A stretch of DNA of 64,000 nucleotides from Circinella minor (lineage: Eukaryota > Mucoromycota > Mucoromycetes > Mucorales > Lichtheimiaceae), in the NCBI GenBank assembly GCA_016758965.1, contig JAEPRB010000224.1:1-64000 (forward strand). The letters are read 5' to 3'. The notes beneath the pieces are model-generated. The model did not search any database, was not told where the DNA came from, and saw nothing but the letters and a program-made list of their open reading frames with translations. This document shows positions 23,869-36,564 of this stretch, piece after piece. How positions within the stretch are numbered: the stretch's first letter is position 1; each line of letters starts with the position of its first letter. The position numbers were made by a program, and so were the translations under genes.

Positions 23869-24728
23869 CAATCTTATGTTTTTTCCGTATAATTTACTAT
23901 AGAAACTAAAACTAAATAGGATAGTAAGTTTTGAAAAAGGCAAAAAAAGTAAGTTTATATCAATAAGTTATTTAGTCAATGCACAAGGTAGCTAAAACTT
24001 GACTTAATATCAGTTAAAAACTGAATGATATTCTCATTTACTATAATATCAAGTAACCTTTTATAATAATAATATTTTTTTTTTGATTGACTAGACAGAC
24101 AAAATATTATCAGGAAATGGATCCTGATATAAAAGTGTATGATAAAATTAGATTATCGTATATAAAAGAAAAAGAAGTAATGGTTTTCTTTTTGTACAAT
24201 TCAAGCATTTTTTTTTTTTTTTTGGTAGAATTTATTTAGTTGAGTTTAAGCTTGACTTATGTTAAAAAATGTCATTTCTTTTTATAAAAGTAGATCATAA
24301 ACTTGTTTATAAATTGTTGAGCTATCAATCAAAAGAGCTTTAGATGAATATATATATATATATATATGTAAAATAACAATTATCTTTGAGGTTTTATGGT
24401 GATTAACAATCAAGATAAAAGATTTCTTTTTTAAATCGATTTGACAACAACAGCATACAATTATACAATAGTACATCAAACCATGAAACTATATTATTCA
24501 TAATGATGCGATATTGACATGACAAATATAATTATTGACACTTTTATCTATATACGTGTTTTGAAAGATAATAAAATAAACTTTATTCAATAGATTAGTT
24601 ACAAACGAGTGGGTACTGGTCTTTTTATTCAAAGTGTTTGGTAAGAAAGAAATTCTATAAATGTAAAAGATAACAAAGAAGTGTTCAAATTTCTAATAAG
24701 TGATTGAATATATTTCTGAATTCCAAAA

Positions 24729-24731
<3 letters not shown>

Positions 24732-24762
<31 letters not shown>
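24732..24762. repeat. TA dinucleotide microsatellite upstream of the HAS-like gene
   Basis: About 15 TA units roughly 240 bp before the start codon. Confidence 0.95.
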
Positions 24763-24766
<4 letters not shown>

Positions 24767-25001
24767 AATTTAATATATATAAAACGAAAAAACGTGCGAG
24801 GTGAATAAGATTGACTTTATCTACATATTTAAACTATTATGTAAAACAAAACAATGCCTTTTTTTTTTTTTTTTTGTTTGTCGTTTAAACACACTATACT
24901 CTCTCTCTCTCTCTCTGGTTTTTTTTTATTATTATTCTCTTTTTTATTGTTTTTTTTTTTTTTATCCCTCTCCAAATTTGTTATTATTATTTCCTAATGA
25001 A

Positions 25002-26949
25002 ATGATTTGGACGCTTCCCTTAAAAATCATATATTCCATTACGATATCGTGCTTGTTTGTAGTCCCAGCCATTGTTGGTTATGCATTACATTTACACGTG
25101 ACACGACATTCCTTTTGGGCATTGGGTGTTTATGGTACTGTTGTATTTTGTTTTATTTTATTACAATTGACATTTGCTTCATTGAATCGATATTTATTAT
25201 GGCGATTCCGAAAACGAGAACCACCACCGATATCATCAAGAAGTGATAATAATAATGACACCACTATCAAACAAGAACAAGATCACCAACATCCGAAACT
25301 CTATAATATGAATCATGGTCAATTACAAGATGATCAACAACAAAAGAGACGTAAAGCGACTAAGGTTGGATTGGCTGTTGTTGGTTATCGTGAAGAACCA
25401 ATGTTATTTGCACAATGTTTGGAATCTATTCAACGATTAGAATATCCTGATCCTATCAAGATTGTCGTTGTAGTCGATGGCAAAGATCCTCAAGATCATG
25501 AAATGGCAACAATTTTTGAAAAAGCATTTCCTGGAAATCATCCTGTCGTCGTATTACCTCATTTACTATCTGATCCAGAAGGGGAAGAAGTCAACAATAT
25601 GCTCAAAAATGAAAAACATCATCAAAACCAATCATTACCCTTAGAATCAGTTGTTGACAACACGAGTAGTAGTAGTAGTAGTGATAGTACACTTCAAATC
25701 AAAAAACAACAAGGAATTATTTTACCAACTGATACCCGAGCAGTATGTTATCTACAACCTCATCGTGGTAAACGGCATGCCATGTATACTGCATTCCGAG
25801 TTTTAATGGCAGCAGGATGTGATGCGGTCATGTCCACAGATTCGGATACCCGATTTGATCCTCAAGCACTCATTGAATTGGAACGGGCACTTTATTGGCA
25901 TGAAGATATAGGAGCAGCTGCTGGGGATGTTCGAATTTGGAATTCGGGGGATGGATTATTAAGTTTTATGTCTTCATTAAGATATTGGATGGCATTCAAT
26001 ATTGAACGCGCTGCTCAAAGTTTTAACAGATGTGTAACATGTGTTTCGGGACCCATGGGACTTTATCGAACAAGTGTATTAGCTGAAGTATTGGATGATT
26101 GGATTAAACAACGTTTTCTTGGTATGGAATGTACTTATGGAGATGATAGGTAAAAAAAAAACGAAAAAAAAAATACTCACACCCACAAGAAATGTCTTGG
26201 TTTTCTTTTTTATCATTACAAATTAAATAGGTATTAACACAAAAAAAATATACTATAGACATCTTACGAATCGAGTATTATTACGTGGTCATCGAGTTGT
26301 GTATACACATTATGCTTATTGTGAAACTGAAACACCTACACAGTTCTTACGTTGGTTCAAACAACAAACGCGATGGTCCAAAAGTTTTTATCGTGAACTC
26401 ATTTGGAATGCTCGAAGTTTACATAAACATAGTCCATGGATGGCGGCTGAATTATTTTACCAAGGTGTCTACCCATTCGTCCTTTTATTTTCCATCTTTT
26501 ATATTCTTTGGGCCCATGCTCCCTTGGTCTTGGCCGTCTGGCTTGTTTCTTTAATAGCCATTGCTTCCATCAAAACCATTTATTCGATGATTGTATCACG
26601 GTCCATTCGATTCTTGGCTTTTCCACTCTATTCTATTTATTATTTAATGGGACTGGTACCAGCCAAAATGTGGGCCCTTGTTTCCTTATGGGATGTTGGA
26701 TGGGGTACAAGTGCTAGATCAGCCGCTGAACGAAAACTGGAAAATGTCTTGTGTTTACAAATCAAAGAAGCATTACCTATTGTTTTATGGATACTTGTGA
26801 TTGTTGCTGGTATTACTTTCAATTTGACCATCTTTTTCCTTAACCCAACAAACAATTTACATGGAGGTACTAATGATAGTAATTATCAACCTAATGTACC
26901 GGATCCAAATAGTATTGTGTTTTATCCTAATAATGAATATTATTATTAA
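25002..26949 (+). CDS. Hyaluronan-synthase-like GT2 glycosyltransferase, membrane-embedded
   Basis: Processive family-2 glycosyltransferase of the class I hyaluronan synthase type, predicted to polymerise a UDP-sugar-derived polysaccharide and export it through its own membrane pore. Two exons: 25002-26149 and 26259-26949; 612 residues. Two N-terminal membrane helices (about 8-27 and 40-60) are followed by the GT2 core: IVVVVDGKD (about 157), STDSDTR with the metal-binding DSD at 280-282, CVSGPMGLYR, GDDR at 380-383 with HLTNRV next, QQTRW at 418-422 and WSKSFYRE. Several C-terminal helices then surround the WGTSAR motif at 531-536. SGPxGxYR, GDDRHLTNR, QQTRWSKS and WGTSxR together are hallmarks of vertebrate HAS1-3, also shared by chlorovirus HAS, rather than chitin synthases. 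A Ser/Asn/Gln-rich insert (about 80-115 and 210-240) is extra. I chose the start at 25002 because the longer frame upstream translates pyrimidine-rich leader. The product sugar cannot be proven from sequence. Confidence 0.9.
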
Positions 26950-28000
26950 TAATTCCCCTCGTTTTTTTTTTCTTTTTTCTTTTTTCCCTTCTTCATCTTT
27001 TTACATCTTCTCATAACAAACAATAATAACAAGAAAAAGCTATATATAAAACATGACACCCTTTCTTATTTGTCACTCTATATAAGTACATTTATTTTAT
27101 AATAATCATTTACAAAGCACATTCTTTTTTTTTTTTTTTTAATAAATAATATGTAACAATTTACTTTTTTTATATTATGTGTCACACACTACCCTTTATT
27201 ATATATATATATACATTTGTTCATAAATAAATTACTATATAAATTCAACACCTCTTACACAATCCTTCTTTCTGTCTTTGTTTCATGTATACAGTACTAT
27301 CTACCATAATTAAATAGCGTACATTTTTTTTTATTATGTATGTGTAAATAATTGTATGATAGAGATCAATCTTTAAAAAAATTCCAAATGTAATTTTTTT
27401 TTTTTCAGTCTTTCATTTAGGATGTATTATATGTATGAATTTTTGAAAGAAAAACAAACTTTAATAATAGTATGTAGAAAAAAAAAAAAAAAGCTAGCAC
27501 ATGAAGAAAGAAAGAAAGAAAGAAAAAGAAGTTACAATAACAATTTCAAAACTGTACAGGGAAAAAATAAAAATATGCAAGTGAAAATGGTTGGAATAAA
27601 AAAATATATAAGCTATTCAATATGTTGTTGTAGTTGTTGCTATGGAAAATGGATGTGCTATGTTTGTAATTGATTGTAGTAGATAATGAGTATATGATAT
27701 CATATATATATATATAAAAGAGATGTAGTATAATAAAGATATGTATGTAAATATGAGTGAGATAGAGAAGGGAAAAAAAACAAAAGAGAAGAAAAACAAA
27801 CTAGTAAAAAAGTTGGTAAAATGGAATTATACTATAACAAAAGAAAAAAAAAACTATGTTGTTTTTGGGGGGGAAGGCATGCTGATATGAGTAATAAAGA
27901 AATAAAAATAAAACTGAAAGGAATAAGCAAAACAAAAAAAAAATAAAGTAGATAAAAAAAGGCAGACAAAAAGAAGAGAAGGGAGGAATGTGTGTGTATG

Positions 28001-28031
<31 letters not shown>

Positions 28032-28081
28032 GATATTATGAATTGGAATAATAGAAAGAAATAGATGAGTTATTTCTTTCC
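26950..28081. other. Convergent 3' intergenic region
   Basis: Lies between the HAS-like gene (+) and the RRM gene (-). A/T tracts, AGAAA and TG repeats. No gene seen. Confidence 0.5.
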
Positions 28082-30171
28082 TTATTGAGCATAAATGTGA
28101 TTGAATGAATTCCATGGTGATGGGTTGCTTGTCACGACAGATGTTGAAGTATTTGTCGATTGTGTCACAGGGTTATTAAAAAGTTTTGACGTTGATGAAA
28201 ACAAACTATCATCACGCATGAGCCAATCCAATGACGAAGATCTGTTTTGATACGTTCGTTGAAGTAGTGATGACGGAAATACTGATGACTGTTCATATGA
28301 CGATTGATTTTGATGTACTGACGAAAATCCACTATAATTGCTGACAAGTGACGTTCTAAAAAAGAAAAATTATTATTATTATTATTGGAGATGTGTGAGT
28401 CATCACTTTTTTTTTTTTTTTTTACATTCATAGTAATTATTTAAAATAGTATAGCTGCTCTATTTATCATAGTAAAAAGTGGATTATTTTTTTTTACCTT
28501 TGTTGTTGCTCTTGTTGTTCTTCCAATTTAATTTTCAATTGTTGTAATTCTTGCATTTGTAATTGTTGTTGTTTTTGAGCTTGAGCAGCAGCATTCGCAG
28601 CTGTTGCAGCGGCGGCAGCCGCAGCAGCCGCAGCAGCGGATTTATCATTCTGAGACCTTCCCCAAGAAAGGCGAATTCTAGAATTACCAATTTGATATCC
28701 ATTCATTTGTTGAATCGCGGTTTCAGCCGATAATCTTGATACAAATTGAACAAATCCGCAGCCTTTCCCTGGAGGAATTTTTGTATAAACAATTTCACCA
28801 AAAGGACTAAAATATTGTCGTAATTCATCTTCACGAATAGGTGCTGATAATCCACCCACAAAAACAGTTGTATTATTAGGATCATTGGCTTGCATAATAG
28901 GTGATTTTGATTGAGGTGAAATATTAGATGTAGGTGAAGCAGGTGGTAATGGTTGTTGTTGTTGTTGTTGAGTTTGTTGTTGTTGATGATGTTTCGGTGT
29001 TGCCATTGAAACACGAATAGGACGATGACAAATATACATTCCCTGCATTTCAATTAAAGCTCGTTGTTGTTCAATAGGATCAGAAAATCGTACAAAACCA
29101 TAACCACGAGATAAACCTGTACGTGGATCTGTCATGATTTTTGCTGATTTACATGAAATATAACGGCTTGTAAAGGCCGACTATTATAACAAAAAAAAAA
29201 TAAAAATAAAAAATAAAGTTTTAGTTTCCATTGTTATTTTAGTTTAGTTTTCCTTATTGTCTTTTTTTTACAACACTTTCTGACTCAAAAAAATAAAAAA
29301 CTCCACTTCTTTTTTTTTTTTATAAAGTCCGAAAATAGAAAAGCTTACCAAAAGAATCGGTTCGGTGCAATCGGGACTAAGGTCTCCAGCAAAGATAGAA
29401 TATTCAGGTTGACGATCCTCACTAAAAAAAAATGACATTTATAAAAAAAATAATAATGAGTCTTTATTCTAATCTTTTTGTTTTTATGAGCTGGTTTTTT
29501 TTTTTTTTTAAAAAAAAAAAAGTAATAAAGAGAAAGAAAGGAAAAGGAAAAAAAAAACGGCTGACTTACCGTCGGTCAATCAGACCACCACCTGACGCCC
29601 AATTGAGCTTAAACGTCTTGTGAGTTTTTGGAATGACTGCTCCATTGAAAGCATTAAGCGCAGCAGCTGCACTTGCAGTAGATCCGAAATCAACAAAAGC
29701 ATAACCTGCACTAGCACTAATTATTATTATTATTATTATTATAAAGAATGATTATTAATAAAAAAAAAAAAAAAAAAAGGACAACAATTGAATTTTTTCC
29801 CGAGATTATGCAGCAATAAATAAAATATAATAAACTTACGAGGTGACTTTATCTCGAATGACTTTTACCATAACTTTTTCATGAAGATTATACCAAAGTT
29901 GTTGAATATATTGTTCATCCATCCAAGGTTCGAGATCACCCATCCTAAAAATAAATAATTGTGTCAGAATGAAATAAATACAAAAAGGGAAGAGGGGAGG
30001 GTTTATATAGTTAAGGGGTCCAAAGTTTTGAAAAAAAATTATCTATATATACCATAAAGTGGTCTTTTTAGTTTCAGTAAAGACCATGGGGAATGAAAAC
30101 TGAGTTGGTGAAGTTGGACTTTTTGTTGAAGTTGTTGAAGTTGTTGTACTAAAGTCTAATGCAAAAGACAT
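28082..30171 (-). CDS. Three-RRM RNA-binding protein, Nam8/Csx1/TIA-1 type
   Basis: Nuclear or shuttling RNA-binding protein of the family that includes yeast Nam8 (U1 snRNP splicing factor), fission-yeast Csx1 (stress mRNA stability) and plant RBP45/47. Six exons on the minus strand: 30171-30053, 29944-29840, 29716-29570, 29421-29349, 29180-28498, 28355-28082; 466 residues, all joins in frame. RRM1 opens with LWMGDLEPWMDE (about 39) and its RNP1-like AGYAFVDF. RRM2 opens with YSIFAGDLSPDC (about 131) with RGYGFVRF. RRM3 opens with TTVFVGGLS (about 252) with GCGFVQF and ends RIRLSWGRSQ. A Gln-rich spacer separates RRM2 and RRM3. After RRM3 come an Ala stretch, a Gln/Lys-rich helix and a Ser/Asn-rich tail. 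I cannot separate the Nam8 and Csx1 orthologues without a tree. Confidence 0.93.
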
Positions 30172-30981
30172 AAATGTTATAAAATAAAAAAAAAAGAGAG
30201 AGAGAGAAAAAAAAGTGTAAAGAAGAAGAAGAAGAAAAAAAAAAGAAGAAGAAAAGAAAAGAAGAAAAACGAAGAAAGAGAGAGAAATTATAACTTTTTT
30301 TTTTTTTTTTTGAAACAACAAATCATTTTTTTTTTAAAAAAAAAAAAGTGTCTGTGAGCAAAAAAAATTATGTTTGTTATATAGTTAATAATTGTTTTTT
30401 TGGCCCGTGGGCCTTTTTTTTTTTATATATATATGTACATGTATATATTTTTTTTGGGTAGTTTTTTTTTTTCTTATCACATGTTATATAGAAGTCCTAG
30501 GTTTTTTTTAATAAATACCTCCTTTACTACGCAGCATAATTTTATTATTATTTGGGGGGGGGGGTTGTGGGGGAGAATATATCATTTTAAAGTAGGATTT
30601 TGTTATAAACAATCAATTATGCTGTCTTTGTCTTTTTCTTTGTTTTCTAAAAAAAAATAAAAAATAAAAATGATATATATATATAATATATTATTTATCT
30701 CCTTGGAGAAAAAAAAAATCACAGAACAAAAGTACATATATAATGAATAAGTACAAAAAAAAAAGAAGTATTAATAATAATAATAATAATAATAGTTAAA
30801 ATAATTATAAGAAAAACGAGTGAAATGATTTGAGGGTTGAAAAAAAGAGGGGGTTATAATGTGTTGAATTGTGGGGAGGTTGGATGGTAAATAGTAGTAG
30901 TATGTAAAGAAGAAATAAAATGATGGGTGAATAATATAAATAATAATTGTTGTTGTGAAATTAAGATGAATAATAATAATG
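30172..30981. other. Intergenic, promoter of the RRM gene
   Basis: A-, GA- and T-rich tracts with a G run near 30554, and a short inverted repeat GGCCC-GT-GGGCC flanked by T near 30402. No gene. Confidence 0.5.
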
Positions 30982-33900
30982 TCAAGAATGTTTTTTGCTG
31001 CGGAATGGATACAAATGATCGGCTATATAACGATACGTCATTCTACCATAATGAGAATCTTTAACATGTAATAAAAGAAACCAAGCTATCATATGATTTG
31101 ATAAAAAGTAAATTGAATGTGTATACTTAATTCCATATAGAAATGTATATGCAACTATGCCATAAATTAAAACACAGGTTCCCCAATGCCAAGGTCTATA
31201 ATAAAAAAAAATAATAATAATAATAATTAGAGTAAAGGAATTATTATATAAATTCCCTTATTTGTTATAATCTCCTTGAACAATACAAATAATAATTAAA
31301 CAAATACCCTTTCGTTCGTGGTAACATTTTACGACTTCCTGTCAATAATTCGACATAAATTATAAATGGTGCAATGGCAAATATATTATGATCGGATGAA
31401 AAAGGAACAAACCAATGAACTGATAAATTACGTATCCAAACAACCAAAATAGGTAAATTGAAAGGTAATAAAGTCATCATTAATAATAATAAAGATTGTA
31501 TATAATAATATCGATTCGCTCGTTTATATCCTTGTAATGATGGCTAATTTTTTTTTTTTTTTTGATTAGTAAGTTGGTAGAATATAATCTTTCTAGAATA
31601 ATGCCGAAAATAATTGAAAAAAAAAAAAAGCTTAAAAACTTACTGCTGACCAAGTTCTTGTTAATGATCGAATACAACTAATAATATGTACTAAAAATGC
31701 AACCACAAAAACAAATTGATATGGAATACATGTTGCTACTAAAACAAATAATATCATTGTCGTTATAGCTCTTCTTTGAAATTTTTGATTTCTCGTTTCT
31801 CCATCACGGTTACACCAATGCCAAGTATGGATCCGTTGACCAATAAGAAATGAGGAAATACTAGCAAAAAAATGCAATAATATTTCCACTACCAACCATA
31901 CAAATGATATCACGCCAAGACTCATCAAAAGTCCCACTAGTGGTAACCACCAAAAAAATGGATCTGAGTTTCCAATTAATAAATCATGCCAAGTAACAGA
32001 TAATACATTTAAATCATCAAGTACATTATAGGCAGAATTTAAATAATGACCTTGACCTTGTTGATATGTACACTGATAGATGCTACAAAGTGCTACAATG
32101 GGTATAATGACAGGTAACGTGCGTCGGATACAAAAACTAAGTCCTTGTCCAAAATGCGGAAATATTCCTAAAATAGGTAAAAAAAAAATTATTTGTGTTT
32201 GTTATGCGTTTCATTTTTAAACCTTTCTCCGCTCACACACTAATATTTTTTTTTTTACTAACTTCCCCATCCCCCCCACACCCAACTTTACCTGTTTTAT
32301 TATAACAATAAATTTGTCCTGCAAGAACCAACATCACCATAATAAATGCATAAGCTAATAACATGATTCCATTTCTAAATCCAATTCTTCCAGCACTACC
32401 ATACCAATCAATTGTAAGATCAATTTTAAGTGGTTCTTCACATGTAGGATCCATCCAAACTTGTAATGATAATCCACGATGTTGATCTACATTTTTCGTA
32501 TCCATCATCCTCATACTTTGCATAGAAGCATAAGAAGAAAATGCTGCTCTTCCATGTAATGATACATCTGTTTCATCTTCATTATTAGCCAAGTTAACAT
32601 AAAATTTAGATTCATACATGGTTGATATCGATTGTCGTAAAAAGGGTGCAAACATATGACTACAACTTTGCCTTGATACTTTAAGATGATAAGCTAACAT
32701 GGGACTTTCAATGGCTGGAATATGAATGGTTGAAAAGAGATGCGAAGCTACTTTGACATGAACACCTTCCATTGCAATCGTTGACATGGATTTTTTAATG
32801 TGTTGTTGATTTTGTTCTTTATCATTGATGGGTTCTGCAATCAAAAAACCACCCTGCGTCAAGGTACCACCGCTATGACTATGACTACTCGTACTACCCG
32901 TCGTTGAAAAATCAAAATTGTCAATGACACCAAACCATTGATATTCTTTCATTTCTTCAATTCGATAACTGGCAAATGAAAAAGTTCGACCCGAAAATGG
33001 ATAATTATCACGTTCAGTAGAAGCTGGTACGGGGATAGCAGCTTCATCAGCAGATTGGCAAATAATGCGTGTGGTATCACTGGAAACGCGATCCATCATG
33101 TTACAAAAAACAAAAGAAAAGCGAGACCCGTCATTCCCGATGGGTTGGTCTGTTAATACCGAAAATGCTGTTATCTCTTTAGATCGTGGTAATAAGGAAA
33201 GTCGTACAATAGAAGGGTTGTTATTATCGTCACCCACATTGTTATTTTTAATAATAAGACGTTCTCCAACTTTTAATGGTCGTAAATCTCGGTCTGATAT
33301 TTCACTATGATTCGGTCGTCCTAATATTTCACCAAAAAAAAAAAAAAATTCAATATTAATAAATAAAAAATAAAGAGAGGGTGGGGATAGTAAAAAAAAA
33401 AAAAAAAAAAAAAAAGGAGGGAAGGATGGATTTTCATTATTACTATTATGAGATTATGTATGTTGGGTATATAGAGAAAGGAAAAAAAGAAAAAAAAAAA
33501 AAGCGGAGTGAAAGAGAAACAAAGAAAGATAAAAAATTTAAACTTTACCTAAAGATAAATCTTGAGTGCGATCTTCTAATCCACTTAAAAATGCTTTTTT
33601 CATAACCATCATACGTTCATTTAACGGTTTCGTTTGAGATGGTCGTCTTGTATCAACAATATCTAACATACTTTTTGCCAAAACACGTACAAGTTGTTTA
33701 CACGAATAAATGGATAAATGATCTGTTCCAGTCCATACATTGGGAATGGCCGTTGTAAATACAGTAAATCCATTGGAAGGGGGTAAAAAGGCACCCACGT
33801 TCGCTGAATCAGAGCATACAATATTATCCAATGTACCACCTGCAATCGAAATAAGCATCACATCTTTTAAAGAAGTCCAATACGTGTCTGTTGTTGTTGT

Positions 33901-35165
33901 ACTCTCAAGAGAGGTAGTTGCTGGAGCATAACCATTCATCCAAAATCGATGCATATCATCATATATTTTAGATATTTTCCAATCAAAAGGTGCTGGTGGT
34001 AAAATATGAGGGGTGGATAATGTAATGATGGTATTAATGGATCCTGGTTGATAATTACTGAGTAAAAACATACTACGTGCTACAACTCCACCCATCGAAT
34101 GACCAATGATTAATACAGATGTTGGGTCAGGATATCGTCTGGATTTACGTGTTCTTGGATACAATTTAAGGATATAATCGATAGCATCGTTCAAGTATTC
34201 AGCTTGTTCTAATAAGGATTGACCATGAAGTGCTGAAAATTCTTCATGAAAATCCACTAGAAAATTATATATTTTGTTTATTTAAACATATTGATGTATA
34301 TATATGCATTAAAAAAAAAATAAAAGAAAGTTTCGTTAGTTTTTTTCTTTTTTTTTTTTTTTTGCTAACCTGTAAAAAAATCAAGATTTCTAACACCTTG
34401 TTTTAAAATTTCTGGATGTGTGGTGTAATGCTGATAATAAGCATAAGCTGTTTCAGCAGATATGGATCGTACTTGCTTATAACTTCCTGCATGACCAGAA
34501 ATAAATAAGACTGGAACACCTGTCGGCTATATATATATATATATATATATTCCATGTTTTTTTTTCATGAGTTCTCTCTAACTCTTATAAATATATATAA
34601 ATATTTGGTCTTTTTTTTTTCATTTTACCTGATCAGAAAGATCGACATCTTTTTCACGATATAGATAAAGCGCGTATTTACTAGCAAATCTCGTCATTTC
34701 ACTATCAAAACCAGTTTGTCGTATATAAATAGGTTGCATAAAACTATCTTGACATCCATCCATATCTCTTTGATGATGTTGAAAAGAGTCTAACATGACA
34801 AAAATGGATATGAAAGATAAAAGTATTGAAAATACTATAAAATAGCGACTAAAACGTGTGATTCTATAAGCTTTTGGAATGCTTGAGGAATGGTATTGCT
34901 GTTGTTGGTGTGCATGGGTAGGGGATGAAGGAGGTGATGGTGTATTTGTTGTTGGAGAAGACGTTCGACTAGTACTATTATTATTATTATTATTATTACT
35001 ATTATTATGTGTTGTTGTTGTTGTTGTCGAGATGGGTCGTAATGAAGGTGATTGATCAATACGTAAATGAGGAGTTAAATTATATAAATGTTTTTCTCGA
35101 CTTGACAATGGTGGTTCATCGTCTGTACTGTCTGGCGATGATGGAGGCGACGGCGAGGCATTCAT
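30982..35165 (-). CDS. BST1: GPI inositol-deacylase (BST1/PGAP1)
   Basis: ER membrane lipase that removes the acyl chain from the inositol of GPI anchors, needed for GPI-protein exit from the ER and quality control. Seven minus-strand exons: 35165-34629, 34526-34370, 34256-33549, 33320-32292, 32167-31644, 31543-31308, 31195-30982; 1134 residues, in frame throughout. There is a disordered Ser/Thr/Asn N terminus, one membrane helix (about 107-125), then the luminal PGAP1 lipase: VPVLFISGHAGSYKQVRSI (oxyanion/Gly-rich), IIGHSMGG with nucleophile Ser285, LSTPH, and GTDH with probable catalytic His411. A beta-rich luminal domain follows, then about seven to eight hydrophobic helices from about 790 to the C terminus, ending RSKKHS. 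The basic tail resembles an ER-retention KKxx-like end but is not a perfect KKxx. Confidence 0.95.
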
Positions 35166-36564
35166 AATTTTATTGTAATTTATGTTTATCTGTTTTGCGT
35201 GCGTGTGTGTGTGTGTGTGTGTGTTATATGTCTGTCTGTATTGTTATATTTTATTTATTTTTTGGGTCGTCTCTCCAAAAAAAAAAAAAAGAGTTTGTTT
35301 TATTTGCCTTATAGCCTCGCGTCGCGCCCCTCCTGTTCTTTACTTTGATATGTTCCTAATATTTTTTTTTGTAATGAAGAACAAGAAAAAAAAAAAAAGA
35401 ATCGTTAAAATGAAATAAAAAGTAATAATAATAATAATAAAACAATTTCTTTTTTTAAAACAACTAATAAAAATATAAGCGGAGTGATGGAATAACCTCC
35501 TCCCCTCCCCCCCCCCCAAAAAAAAAAATGGATCATAATATCTATATATTGTATCCTGTACTTGTTGTTATGATAATGATAATAATGATAATTGAAAAAA
35601 AAAACATTTAGTAACATCAATTTATTTGTTGCATAGATACAATAATATAAACGTTTAAACATATTTTGTTTATTTTTCCTCAGGTTTTTAATTTAAAGTA
35701 ATTTTTTTTTGGTTGGGGGGGGGAAAGAAAGAAAAAGAGTGTGCAAAAATAAAATAAAAAAATGGACTCCTCCTTTCTGTCTAGCCTATATTATATTTTA
35801 TTCTTATATGGTTAATTATTATTAGTTACGCCATCGATCAACATCTTAATAATCCTATATACACTTAAATCATTCTTTATTGTATATTTTTTATATATTT
35901 TATTAAAATAGCTTATTATGAAAGGTAATTATTACGAAGGATAGGATCAAGGGTTGAATGTATAATAAAGCACAAAGAATTACAGGATCTTTTTATACTT
36001 TCTAAATATATGTGTATTATACGTCATAATATGGGTATTCATATGTGGCGTAGTGGTGGACTTAAAGAATGTATGTTTATGTATCATTCTTGGAGAAAGT
36101 AATAACACTAAGAATCAACCAAAAAAACAAAAGTTCTTTTGATTGCTACGTAAGAACAATTATCTTTTTTTTTTCTTCTGACTATACGTAACGTAATAAA
36201 TAATAAAATAATCGACGTCATCCTATATATATGTATATCCATAATACATCTATCTACATATATATTTGTCGACTTGAATGTGATAAACGAGTAAGTATAT
36301 ATTTGTTCATGAATAATCTTTCCATTGTAACACAAATAATATGTTACAGGGGAAAGATCATGTGCTCATGTCAAGATTTATTGTCATTTTCATTTTGAAC
36401 TTGTCAAAAAACAAAATATGAAAAAAAAAAATGAGATGGAGGAATTTATTGAAAATATAATATATAAATTGAGCAAAACTATAAAATGTACAAATGTGAT
36501 ACAAGCGAAATAAAAAAAAAATGGGTGTGTGTATGTAATTATCATTATTATTATTATTATTATT
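35166..36564. other. Intergenic between BST1 and SMC4
   Basis: Contains a GT microsatellite just upstream of BST1 (about 35202-35223), C and G runs, and AT-rich sequence. No gene. Confidence 0.55.

Larger units (their letters stand above)
23354..25001. other. Intergenic between endonuclease V and the HAS-like gene
   Basis: No gene seen. It contains a 44-base T run (23825-23868), a TA microsatellite (24732-24762) and a pyrimidine-rich leader directly before the next start codon. Confidence 0.55.

Noticed and set aside
24801..25001. Upstream extension of the HAS-like reading frame
   Set aside because: It translates T-rich and CT-repeat leader sequence; the in-frame ATG at 25002 begins directly with a plausible first membrane helix.
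30396..30420. GGCCC-GT-GGGCC hairpin followed by T run
   Set aside because: It looks like a bacterial intrinsic terminator, but this is eukaryotic Pol II DNA and the stem is only five base pairs.
35405..35662. 85-codon minus-strand frame
   Set aside because: Built from AT repeats and a poly-C/G run; no coding signature.
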